From assembly GCA_034620365.1 (NCBI GenBank), contig JAQGEQ010000071.1, positions 3,596,001 to 3,660,000 of the forward strand: a stretch of 64,000 nt of DNA, written 5' to 3'. Numbering within the stretch: the first letter of the stretch is position 1; every line of letters starts with the position of its first letter. The translations under genes and the position numbers were made by a program. This document shows positions 44,475 through 55,461 of the stretch, one piece after another. Source of the DNA: Pegea sp. RAD2-039 (taxonomy: Eukaryota > Chordata > Thaliacea > Salpida > Salpidae). Under the pieces are notes generated by a model. It was not told where the DNA came from. It ran no database searches and was given only the letters and a program-made list of their open reading frames with translations.

Positions 44475-46666
44475 TTTTGTAAATAAAAAAACTTGAAAAG
44501 AAAAAATGACATATGATTTAGAAAACTTTCGTTTTATTAATTTGATGATTAATGAAGACTTAAATCGATACAAAGTAAAAAACACTTAAAAATATTAATA
44601 AAAAGAATTATTAATATTTCAATTTGAATATTCTTTAAACTTAGTATTTAAACTGATTATTTACTAACAAAAGTACATTTGATAAATCCAAATTTGAAAA
44701 AATATATTGACCAAAAAAATAAAAATTTTGATTAAGAATCATTTTTTTAAAAATAAAATCTTTTCATTCTAATTAAATTCCATTTCAAAAGTTAAGAATT
44801 ACAACTTTTTATAAGAAAATCGTAAACAGCTATATGGTGTAAAAAATAAAAATAATTAAAAAAGAATTAAATTTTAAAATTTATGAAATGTTATCTTATT
44901 GATTTATTAATATTATTATAATATCTAAATGATTCTTCTGAAATAATTATTCTAAATAATGGCTCTTTTAATAGAAAAAAAAATTTAAAGAAGAAAAGCA
45001 TTAAAGCTCAGTTTTTATATAAATTTGAAAAATATATTTTTATTATTTTTGAACCTTTTAAAAAGAATTATTAAAGTAATTTTTATTAAATTATAAAAAA
45101 CTTTAAATTTTAAAATTTCTGATAAAAATGTCTTCAAGTAGTAATGGTGCGATAAATTTGCTGTTTATGCATAATTTGATCTAATTTTCACTTTAAATTT
45201 TATGGAATTAGTGAACAATTACTTGATTACCTTTGCAAAAATCTATAAAATAGATCTAATTACTCTGCAAAGTTTTATTTTTTTTGGTTTTTTGATTATT
45301 CGTAAAAGCTTCAAAAGCATTCTTATATCTGATTAAGAATTTGGATACCACTAAATTGGTGCTTCGCTGTGCATGATGTACTTTTTTTGATTTAAAAAAA
45401 AACACTTTGAACAAAAGCTTAATCAATCACCAACTCTTTAAAAGGTTAATTAAATAAAATTAAATAACCTTTAATATTTTTAGGTCTCAATATCTACTGC
45501 TAGTTGCCAGTAGTGGAAAAACTACCACAAAATATAAGTTATGCATGCAAGAACACCTTGAATTATTTGGCTAACAAGAACGGAGTAAAATTACTAATTG
45601 TAATACAGCGATTATATATGATTATAAAGTATATTATGTTACTTTATTGCTGAACCTACTGAGCTGGTGTTTAGAAAAGAGTATTATGGTTAGTAGCTCG
45701 ATTTTAATCCCACGTAAAGTACAACAATTTAAAACAAAACAGCTATGGTCGACTTAACCTTAACTTTAGTAGTAAAGATTTTTCAACCAACAATCTCAAT
45801 TTTAAAAGCTTTTTAAACAAAGAAACCTAAAAATTTTATAAGGTTAAAAATATTAAAGACTCAGATACTTTTACCTACTAATATAATACGAACCAAAACA
45901 CCTGTCAAAATAACAATGTGTACGCTTTTGAAATGATTAATTAGGAAAATAATCTATTCTTGCTGTTTTAAAAATATATTTTGAATATATAATTACCTTC
46001 TAATATCTTTTAAATTTTTTGATGATCCAATTTTGGTTTTTATATCCATATCAAAATCGAATCATTAATTAGAGTCTTTGTTAATGGTGAATTCCCTTTT
46101 ATAGAAATTTAGAATAAACACAAAAAATTTGAAGTAAATATTAATTTTAGAATTATTTATAAATGAATATTGTGGATAATTTTACTTTTTTTTACATATA
46201 CATAAATCTTTATAAACCACTTTTGTCTCAGCTATTGCAATCATTTATTTTCATTTTTATAAAAGTTATTAAAATATTATTATTCAATTTATCTACTAAT
46301 TATTTGATTAATTTATATAAAACTTTATTGGTGAGTTTTATTTTAGAAAAGGAATCTTCAAATATTGAGTATAATATTTAAAAATACTAATATAATATCA
46401 AATATATTTCAAATCTTTACACTTTTTTTAGCTTTAGAATATTTTGGTTACAAAAATTAAAACTAATTCTTTTACAATGTTACCTATTATTATTATCATT
46501 ATTTCATACTTTTAGTAACCTGTACATTTGTGTTAATGAATAAATTAAAATTATCAATTTATTAAACTTATTAATTTTAAAACTTTATATCTTTACTTAA
46601 AATGCATATTAGTCATCATAAGTTTTCAGCAGAGCTGTTTTTGAATAACATTTGTAATTCTTACTT
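44475..46666. other. AT-rich stretch between ACTR6 and FIBP (divergent promoters)
   Basis: The two genes point away from each other, so both promoters must lie here. No coding sequence seen. Confidence 0.5.
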
Positions 46667-48130
46667 ATGGATGTAGTTTTTTGTGATGTTGATGTTTTTG
46701 TTGGAAATAAAACTTCTATAGACAACACTGCATATAGTTTATGGCTGAAAAACATAGAAGGTTAGCCCAACTAAAATGTATTTATTGTATTTAACGAATG
46801 GCTACAAGTTACAAATTATACAGCTCTTATAGCAAACACAAAACATTATAAAACCAATTATTAATATTTTCAGCTAAAGAAGCAAGCCGAAAATTGATAT
46901 CTTCTCAAAATGTTGCTTCTTCCGATTATTTATTTTCCTACACCTTGGATCAGTACCGAGTATTTTGTATGCTGGAACCCCTTTTGCAACAGCCTTCTAA
47001 ATTATTTGACCAAATTCTCTTTCAATTAACTCCAAGCTCACAAAAAGATCTTCTCTTGAAGTAAAATTTAAAATTTGAACTTTTTGTTGTTGTAACTTTA
47101 TTATGTAAGAAGGTATTATGAAATTGATGAAGTTGTTATTCGAGAATTAGCTGGAAAAAAATTAAACAAAGGAACCAGAAGAGATTTAGATGAAGTTTCT
47201 GTTAAAACTCACAAACCTTTGAAACTGTGTCAAAGACAGGTTAAAATTACAACAAAATTTAATAAAGATTGAAATTTCATTTCATTAGTTTGATAATTGC
47301 CGGCGAATATACAAAGTGGTTGAAGACACTCCTAAAAAGATTGTTGACTTGATTTGTGAGAAGTTCTTTTTGCCATCTGATCTTGCCAGGTGGCTACTAA
47401 ACCTCTAAATCAGTTTAATTAATTTGAAATTTCATAGACAATATGCTGCCATCATATTTCTATCCTCAAATCGTTTTGAATGCAGCAAGCGAAAGTTATC
47501 CCACTTGGAGCTTCATAATTTTATTGAATGTTCTATTTATTTGACTAATTCGTGGACAATAGGTGAGATTTGTTGATATTTAGCTCAGAATTAAAATTTA
47601 AATGCTTTTTTGAAGGTAATTTTGGAGCAGAATTTGATTTAGAATTTTTACATGATCTTAGAAGTTTTAAAAATATTTCTAATGATATCAACAAAATATT
47701 TCGAATGTTTTTGAGTCTTGTTGATAATGAAGTGAGTTTTCTCGATTTGAATTTGATAAAATTTTAACTTTTGAACTTTAGACAGAAGAACTACGAAACC
47801 GGTTGACTTGTAACGAATCAACTGTAAAAATTATGATGAAAAATACCATCTCTATCGCTATTAATTTGTATAAGCCGAAAAATATGAAATATTTTTTTGT
47901 GGATTCGATCGAAAAGGTTTTAATTGATTCTTTTGTGAACTTATTTGAACTTTTTTTTCAACAGATTTGTGATTTAGCAAAAACTTTAGGATGGAGAGTT
48001 GACCATCTTCAAAAGTTCTTCGATTTGTATCAAAAGTCGATAAAAAATTGTCGAAATGATTCGATGGTGACTTGGGAGAAAATATTTTGAGACTTTTACT
48101 AAATGCTCTCTTCAACTGTATCGTTTTTAA
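46667..48130 (+). CDS. FIBP: FIBP-like acidic FGF intracellular binding protein (apparent frameshift near the end)
   Basis: Multi-exon. Start ATG at 46667: DVDVFVGNKTSIDNTAYSLW. Further exons: LDQYRVFCMLEPLLQQPSKL, QLTPSSQKDLLLKYYEIDE, VIRELAGKKLNKGTRRDLDE, CQRQFDNCRRIYKVVEDT, QYAAIIFLSSNRFECSKRKL and DLEFLHDLRSFKNIS, then YFFVDSIEKVL and RVDHLQKFFDLYQKS. This is FIBP along its whole length. The in-frame stop is at about 48090, just after MVTWEKIF. In the other frame the next bases read KYFETFTKCSLQLYRF and stop at 48130, which fits the conserved family end (WxxY...TLxxCLLxLY). One extra A in the run at 48079-48082 explains the shift. FIBP is a mostly uncharacterised intracellular protein linked to growth-factor signalling and laterality. 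Confidence 0.9.
46780..46857 (+). repeat. Dispersed repeat family C, copy 1
   Basis: Shows aatggctacaagttacaaat and cagctcttatagcaaacaca within a FIBP intron; the same string series is at 51950-52022. Confidence 0.75.
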
Positions 48131-48263
48131 TGAATTTTTATCAAATATATTTGTTCGATTTCAATGATTCACTTTTGATGTTTTTAACCAAATTTATTTG
48201 CAAGGAAAAATTGTCATTTCAACAAAAATTAAATAAATCTATTTGCGACAAAACCAAAAAAAT

Positions 48264-49845
48264 TCATTCTTTCATTCTAGTTACAGTCACAACAGCCGAA
48301 GGAGAAAGCCCTGAAAAAACATGAAAATGTTTCACAAAGATTAGAATTATCTTTTAAATCTCACCAAGTGATCTCAGTGGAGCTTGATAATCTTCATCAG
48401 TGAAAACTCTTCTAGGAAAAGCCGTCATTAAACTGAAACTTTCTCCATTTTTTAGATAATTTAATTCAATAAACAATCTAACAGCTTGAAGAGGTTCAGT
48501 AGCTTTGAAAGTTTCAACAACTTTTTCACCATCCAACAAGCGAATCTAACAACTCAATCATCAAACACGCCACCTAGTGTCATCTTTTCAATTCACCTGT
48601 AATCTTGCTTCCTCAGATTTGTTATCAATTTTCGTTTCTTGAACTTTAGGAGCAACTTGAGGAACAGAAGTGGAAGCTGAAACGCGTTTTGCTTCGCGAT
48701 CTTTACGATCTTGTTCGATCATATCCTTTACTCGCTGTCTCGCTTTCTTATCTTCAAGTTTCTCGCGTTTTCGCTGCTCTACCAACTTTTGAGCTTCCCG
48801 AAACTCTAAACTGAAGATAAAATGAAGATTAGATCACGTGACGTCAACTACAACTAACTCATTTTTCATTTGACTCAGACTTTGCCCTTCCTTTCGCCGA
48901 CGGATCTCTTGTTCGATCTTTCTCTTCCGATCTTCCTCCTGCTTCTCTTGACGAACTTTCTCGATTTTCTCTTGTAACCTAGCAACCGATCGATAAATAC
49001 ACTGTGTGCTGAAAAGCGTGACTTACTTGCGAACTTTCTCTTCCTTTTCTTCCTTAGTTTCGGCTGAAACAAAGCACGTCATCAGCTACAAGTTTTTATT
49101 TGAGATTATATTGGAAGAGGGTAGCAAACGAGTCCTAACCACTTTCGACCACCAATCACAAGATTCGTTTTTATGAGAAGTTATTCAAAGGTGACTAAAA
49201 AGATTTTACAAGTCAAGGTGCTAAATTAACTAAAATGGCTTTTAATTTTTATACTTCAGAAAGCTTTTCAGTTTAGCTAGAGGTCAGTTTGGCTCTTGGT
49301 TTTTGCTAAGAGCTTTCAACTCGATTTTTGTTTGAAATTACTTGACCTATCACTAAGCAGACTGTTGTAAGTTCCAAGCAGCTTCGGTTAAGAAGTTAAT
49401 CATATGTAAGTTTCTGACCAAGTAGTTTTATAATTGAAGGTGCTAACAATTATACTAAATTGTAATTTTTATCTTAGAGTTTGAATCAATAAGCCAAATC
49501 AATTCTAGACGGTACCCTAACCTACCCGGTTTAAAATCTTGTTATTAGTTGAAGGATGTTTACGTATCAGGTTGTTCAATGGATTTAAAGTGGTTAATTA
49601 AAGCACCAACCTGTATTAGATGGTTGTGAAGATGGTTGTGAAGATGGTTGTGAAGGTGGTTCAACATTTGAAAGGGTTTCATTTGAAGTCAATAACCATT
49701 CCATGGCAGCTTCTACTCCTAAATGACCTTTCTTTTCAATTGCTTCATCACTGTAAACAGAAATTTAATAAATTTGAGATCTTACTTTTGATACAACTTA
49801 CATTTTCTCATCTGGAAACCCCATTGCTTTCAGGGTTTCTTTCAT
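48264..49845 (-). CDS. UBXN1: UBXN1 (UBA-UBX p97 cofactor)
   Basis: Multi-exon. Start at 49845. An N-terminal UBA domain is split across two exons: KETLKAMGFPDEKM, then GHLGVEAAMEWLL, followed by a Pro-Ser-Gln repeat (PPSQPSSQPSSQPS). A ~530-bp intron with family A repeats follows, then highly charged coiled coil (EEKVRK, RKRKIEQEIRRRKEGQSLS, KLVEQRKREKLEDKKARQRV). The UBX domain is last: RLLDGEKVVETFKATEPLQA, AFPRRVFTDEDYQAPLRSLG. The final strand (LSPSAVVTVTRMKE) is on a short last exon read after acceptor ttttttcag near 48325, stop at 48264. The UBX Phe-Pro-Arg loop contacts p97/VCP; UBXN1 links ubiquitinated clients to p97. The gene converges on FIBP, with stops 133 bp apart. Confidence 0.92.
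49117..49215 (+). repeat. Family A repeat, copy in a UBXN1 intron
   Basis: Carries acgagtcctaaccactttcg, accaccaatcacaagattcg and ttttacaagtcaaggtgcta, matching 7584-7700 over its whole length. A weaker relative (caccttcaattataaaac-type order, reversed ends) may lie at 49340-49440. Confidence 0.75.
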
Positions 49846-50039
49846 CTTGATGTAAATTAATAAAGCTTAATTAAACCAACTATAAAAGAAATTTATATTG
49901 CTGAAGATTTGAATGTGTTCAATAGCGAAATAAATAAACAGAAAAACAATTAAACTATCAGAATTTAAATAACAAAGTTAGTTTTTACATCTGTAAATTC
50001 TCTAAAGTGACTCCATCAAATGAAACAGTTTCTAAGATA

Positions 50040-50360
50040 TGAGAGTAGGCAAGTTTTTTCTTATAAAAATCAAGGAGCAACTTTATTGAGTTTGAATTGA
50101 AGACTCTAGTGATGATCAAAACATCCTTGATAACTTTAAAGGCATCTACTGTCATCAATGTGTAATTTCTTTACAAACGTGATGCTTTTAGGCTGCCAAG
50201 TCTTGCCAATCTTATATTTCTCTGATTTAAGCTTATTCTCTTTGGATAAAATGAAATATTGAAAGTGATTTGGGTCATCATGTACAGAATTTAAACAATT
50301 TTTAGCAATATATAAAAATTGTTGATTCAAAACCAGCTCTACCACTTTCTTAAACTCTTG
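50040..50360 (-). pseudogene. Possible frame-shifted coding remnant
   Basis: A minus-strand frame reads VVELVLNQQFLYIAKNC, PNHFQYFILSKENKL and KSITFVKKLHIDDS. It stops at about 50139, but a second frame continues with DAFKVIKDVLIITRVFN and ILETVSFDGVTLENLQ. The switch between protein-like frames suggests a decayed gene or a missed intron. The short KSITF and SFDGVTLENL segments recall leucine-rich or F-box-associated repeats, but I cannot assign a family. Confidence 0.3.
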
Positions 50361-50600
50361 TCAAATAGTTTTAGCTCATACTGATCAAGTTATGATGAAA
50401 AAATGGCTCCATATGTGCTCATGCATGTCTCTCTAAATCAACAATAAACATTCAACAAATTTCAGATTTGATGCAAGTCAATAAAGCTAACTTAAGAAGT
50501 TATCAAAGAAAATTTGTTTAAAATAATTGGCCTTTAAAATGAATGAAAAGAAAGATATAACTTGATTAAACAATTTAGAAATGTCATGTCAGGAAAGAAG

Positions 50601-51668
50601 TTATTTTTGACGTTTATAAATTTTCTTCAACAAGTCAAGAAAAATAGAAGAAGGAACTCGATCATCTTGAAAATTTTCAATTTCTTCTTTTATCTTTTCA
50701 AAAAATGTCTCCTCATAATCTTTGTAAACTGATTTCAAGTTCAAATCCTCATAAATCACTTTGACTTTTGAAACTTTTTCAACATCTTTTTGACCATAAT
50801 TAGCCTTCAAAACATCAATCTGACTTTTACTTCCTCTTTTGAAAGCTTCAACAATCAACCAAGAACATTTTCTATCTTCAATATCAGTTCCAATTTTACC
50901 TGTTACTTCAGGGTCTCCGTAACAATCTAAATAATCATCTTGAACCTGGAAAAGTTCCCCAATTTTCAACAATATCTCACAAGTCTTTTTGTGAAGAGCT
51001 TCATCATTATTACCAGATGCATATAATGCAATAGCCACAGGAAGATAAAAAGAATAGAAACTGGTTTTATAAGTGACTACACTTCTATGGTGACTCTCAT
51101 TAAACAATGAAAAATCATCTAAATCCACTGCATCAGTTGTGGCCATATCTAAACTTTGACCTATTTCAGTATTAAGCATAATAGTATGAAATAAATCCAC
51201 TAAATCCGTATAAAATGGTTGATTTTTTGAAGCAACTTTTAAGAGAATAAAAGTGCATGACTCTAAAATAAAAGCATCATTAATAGCACTTAAACCCACA
51301 CCAGGTAACTTATACCAGCACTTTTTGCCACGTCTGGTTTCAGAATTGTCCATGACATCATCAGCAACTAAAAATGAAGCCTGAAGTACCTCGATGGCCC
51401 AACCTAAACAGAAAAGCATCTTTTTGGTTTCTTCTGAAACTTCTGATCCACAAATATCATAATAAGAAGTGATGACCGTCAGACCTCTGGTTTGTTTACC
51501 ATCAGCAACAGTATATTTCAACATCTTTTCCATTTTATCAATAGCATAATCAAGATTAAATGAATTTGCAAATTTTGATTTCTTGGAGTGTTCAGAAATT
51601 TTTTTTATTATTTCAGGAAAGAATTCATTAAATTCTTCCTTTAGTTTTATGCTACTATTTGTTGTCAT
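50601..51668 (-). CDS. FDPS: Farnesyl diphosphate synthase-type short-chain prenyltransferase
   Basis: Intronless, 355 residues, the usual length. Trans-prenyltransferase making C15 (possibly longer) diphosphates from isopentenyl and dimethylallyl diphosphates, upstream of sterols, dolichol and protein prenylation. The first Asp-rich motif is DDVMD (103-107) in IEVLQASFLVADDVMD, and the second is DDYLD (244-248) in FQVQDDYLDCYGDPEVTGKI. Other features are DGKQTRG, ETRRGKKCWY, KTSFYSFYLPVA and a basic IYKRQK end like the vertebrate KRRK end. Ser98 stands five residues before the first Asp motif, where vertebrate enzymes have Phe (QAFFLVADD); the Phe at minus four is kept. That position influences chain length. 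The ATG is 12 nt after the acceptor atttttcag. Confidence 0.94.
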   Translation of the reverse strand: MTTNSSIKLKEEFNEFFPEIIKKISEHSKKSKFANSFNLDYAIDKMEKMLKYTVADGKQTRGLTVITSYYDICGSEVSEETKKMLFCLGWAIEVLQASFLVADDVMDNSETRRGKKCWYKLPGVGLSAINDAFILESCTFILLKVASKNQPFYTDLVDLFHTIMLNTEIGQSLDMATTDAVDLDDFSLFNESHHRSVVTYKTSFYSFYLPVAIALYASGNNDEALHKKTCEILLKIGELFQVQDDYLDCYGDPEVTGKIGTDIEDRKCSWLIVEAFKRGSKSQIDVLKANYGQKDVEKVSKVKVIYEDLNLKSVYKDYEETFFEKIKEEIENFQDDRVPSSIFLDLLKKIYKRQK

Positions 51669-54600
51669 GTTAAAAATTATCTGAAAAATATAAATAATTA
51701 AAGTTAAGTAAAGAGTCGTAAACTGTTGTAAGAGGTCATGGAAGTAATTTAAAAATAAAAACCTTTAAAAATATCATCAACCATTAAGCATGTTTTCATC
51801 TTTAAAATACTTTCTTATTGTTCTTATCTAAAACTCTTATTTATTACAATAAATGTGAAGGAGAGTGCCTAAAGATTGGACCTCTTGGTAAAAAACATTG
51901 TCACAAACAACATCTATTGCATATAATTAAGCTATAGTCATCAGCTTTTTACTTATTTAACTCATGGCTACAGATAAGAAACTATGCAGCTCTTATAGCA
52001 AACATAGGACTATATGACAAAATGCAGAAAAATAATAAGAACGTCTCATAGTTTAACATTTGTAATTTAGAAATAGGAAAACTAAATAGGCAAAGTAGAG
52101 ACCACTGAAGGATACAGAACTAGTAGATAAAAGAAGAATTATATATCCTGTATATGTATATATGTTAACAAAATTAAAAGTTACTTTTATTAGAAAATTA
52201 TAATGTAAGTAATATATAAATAACAAAAAAAGCATGTAATAAAATTTTGCAAAACTTTTTCTACACAATATTAATATATAATTCAATTATAAATAATTTA
52301 TGCAATAATTATGACTTATATAAAGCAAATTAAAATTGAAAAAATACTTTTGACTAAAATCAACAAAATGAAAGTTTAAAAGTGAAAGAACAAAAAAGGG
52401 TTAGAAAAAAATAGTAAGATAATACAAATTTCAAACTTAATAAATATATAAAATAACTAACAAAGTTTTATTATTATCTAAAAGCAGAAATCAACAGCAA
52501 ATAATGTTAACAAGTTTTTAATTTGTTGGAGAAACTATTAAAGTTTCATAGAATTTTGCAGTAATTACTCCATTTAAATATAACAACTAATAATTATTAT
52601 TCTTTTAGAGAAAAATAAATAAAATAAATATAACAAACGAAGAAAAAACGTTTTAGTATATTTTAAAAGTTTTATAAATATTTATAAAAACTAACCTAAA
52701 AAACAAATCCATATTAGACGTTTCTGCAGAAAAAGGTAATAAAAAGAAGAACAGAAAAGAACTGTTAAAGACAGATTTCAAAAATTCTAAAAATAAAAAC
52801 TTATCTGAAGTATATCTCTACTAAGTAAATTACTATTTGAAACTAAGCAGATAATCACTTTAAAGGTTTTATTTGTTTTTAAAATTAAACCCAGTTTGTT
52901 TACAGTTTTGATTTAACTAGTTAAATAATTTATTACTTTTTTAACGATTGAAATATATATAACATTGTAAATATAACAGAGTTCATTAAAGTAAAAAAAT
53001 AAACATAATAATAAGCGTATTAAAACGTAGATACTTTATCTAAGATAATTTTGATAGGTAAATTGTAAAACTAGCATTTAACACTAAAAATTTAGAGCAA
53101 CCTAGAAAATTTAAACAATTTAAGCAATATTATTAGAACTATTTGCTGAATGAGAAGAAATATTTTATCTAACATAGACTAAAACTAGAACAAGAATTTT
53201 TAAAACAATTACAATATAAGTATTAAAAGAAAAATAACGAACTTCTAACAGTGTTGAACTAGTATCTAATGATTTTAGTCAATGCTGAAATTTCAAAGCA
53301 AAAAATAAGTTAAATCGAAATTATTAAGATCAGTTTTTGTAAATATATGTTAGATGCTTTACTTCATGTTAGTTTAAGCTTGCAAGATATTCAATACCTA
53401 ACTTTGAGAACAAGAGAAAATGTACTAATTGGAAAGTACTTTAATGCGCAATGCCCTTTTAGATAGGAGCACTGCGCTCAGCTGCTTAATTACTTAATGT
53501 CTTTAATGTTTGCCTGTAAGCTTATAATTAAGTTTTGTCCCGTATTTATTTGTAAATAAACGAATATTACAATTACTGCTCGAAATGCTTTTTTGAGAAA
53601 AAAGACAAAAACAAACATAATATTACTGTGTTTTATACTTTGAGTCAACGTTGCTAAGTTTACAAATTTAAGCCTCTATCATGTTGCTAGACTGGCAAAA
53701 ATCTCGTTAAAAAAGTTTCTGTCTCCAATGCATTTTTATTTTTCAAGTTATAATTATACCATTTACTAGATTTATAACAATACCTGTATGAATTTGACAA
53801 CAACTACTCAAAGCTACATATAACCACGTTAAACCAAGTTTAGGTAGGTCATACAAGTAAGTTACTTCTATTTATTATAAATTTTGATGAAATATAAATA
53901 TCAAATTTCAAAAAAAATTGCAAGTAGATTTGCAAAATTTAAAAACGCCATATTGTTTGAGTACATATGTAAAATAATGTGTTGAAGGTCTACAAAAGTT
54001 TATAAAAGTCAAAATTTTGAAATACTAACATACATGAATTATCAAAAAGTGTTTTTTGAGTTTTTGTAAAAAATTCTACATCCTATAAAATAAAGTTGTA
54101 ATTTTTCAAATTTTTAGATAGCTTTTATAATTCTTTTATTAATTTTCAGATAGCTTAATCCTTTATTTCAAATTATATGAACTTACATCGAAATTAATAT
54201 ATTTCTTGTGATAAACATTTTTTTATATAATTAATTTAAGGTTTTTTCCATCTGATATTTAACTAATTAAAATAACTTACATCATATTTATTATTATTTG
54301 TTTATTTTTTAAGAAAGCTTGGTTTATTATTTGATTTATTAAATTAATTAAATTAGGCTTTAAGTTATGTTTTTACCTTGATTTTAATAGATATAAATAA
54401 CTTTGTTTTTTTTCTTTTGAATACTAATTGAAAATCTTCTAACTTCAAATAAATTTGTTATAAGAGTAATTCATTATATATTTATGATATGATTCAACCA
54501 AATTGTTCTATATGTTAGAAAAGTCAATAAATCATTAAATTTAATATTTTTTAACTTACTTATTTTTGTATAAGTATATATTCACAAATTCATAATATTT

Positions 54601-54698
54601 ATATCAACTATTTTATTAAAAATATTTTTCATGAAACTAATTTTTCAATTGTTTTTAGGCTTTCATTAAAATATTAATTTTGGGCAAACTTTTCTGAA
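51669..54698. other. AT-rich stretch upstream of FDPS and PAM16
   Basis: Very AT-rich, no coding exons seen. Contains a family C repeat (51950-52022). The FDPS and PAM16 promoters should lie at opposite ends. Confidence 0.5.
51950..52022 (+). repeat. Dispersed repeat family C, copy 2
   Basis: Contains tatttaactcatggctacag and gcagctcttatagcaaacat, matching 46780-46857 at most positions. Confidence 0.75.
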
Positions 54699-55461
54699 AT
54701 GGTAATTAATATTTATTTTTTATAAATAGTTTTTATTTCATTATAAAAGGCCTTTTCACTTGTTTTCTATTTTTGATTCACAATTGATATTTTACTTATA
54801 GCTCTACATTGTTTCTATCTTATTAACTTTTTTTTTATCTCATATACTCTAAAAGAGCTATATAATTTTCCATCTGCAAGTATTTGTTAGATAAATATTA
54901 TTGATTGCAATTATTTTTTTAGGCAAATAATTTGGCTCGTATTATAATCACTGGAGTACAAGTCTTGGGCAGAGCATTTACAAAAGCAATCCAAAAAGAG
55001 TTTGCAGGTTTGGAAATGTTCTTATAAAAGTTGTTGTTCAAATGATTAAATTATAGCAAGCCAACAAGCTGCAAAACGTGCTGGAGGTGGTAAGAAAGGT
55101 TCAGAAGCAGCAGCGCAGACTAGCTATTTTGGGATGAGTCTAGATGAAGCAACTGAAATTTTAAATATTCAAGATATTAAAGATATTGAAAAAGTGAATA
55201 AAGTAAGTTTTGATATTTTTTAAATTGAATAAACTTTAGTTTTATTAATTTATTAAATTCAGTCTTATGAACATTTAATGGAGGTAAATAGCAAAGAAAA
55301 AGGTGGCTCCTTCTATCTACAGTCTAAAGTAAGTTTTATTTGATTTTTTACATAAAAATCTTTATTAATTCTGGTTTTTGTAGGTTTACAGAGCAAAAGA
55401 ACGAATTGATATGGAATTAAAAAATAAAAGTAAAACTGAAGAAGCAGATCACACCACGTAA
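54699..55461 (+). CDS. PAM16: PAM16/TIM16 (Magmas), mitochondrial import motor subunit
   Basis: Five exons. The first coding exon is only the ATG (54699-54701), directly followed by gtaatt. Exon 54923-55007 gives ANNLARIIITGVQVLGRAFT and KAIQKEFA. Exon 55057-55202 holds a Gly/Lys/Ala-rich linker and the J-like domain MSLDEATEILNIQDI. Exon 55263-55328 gives YEHLMEVNSKEKGGSFYLQS, and the last exon gives KVYRAKERIDMELKNK. J-like domain lacks an HPD motif, as expected. PAM16 pairs with PAM14 at the TIM23 channel and restrains HSP70 stimulation. The donor gtttgg after 55007 is weak. AATAAA follows near 55566. Confidence 0.94.

Noticed and set aside
46163..46381. Plus-strand 72-codon hydrophobic frame
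   Set aside because: AT-rich low-complexity sequence with no conserved motif, in the region upstream of FIBP.
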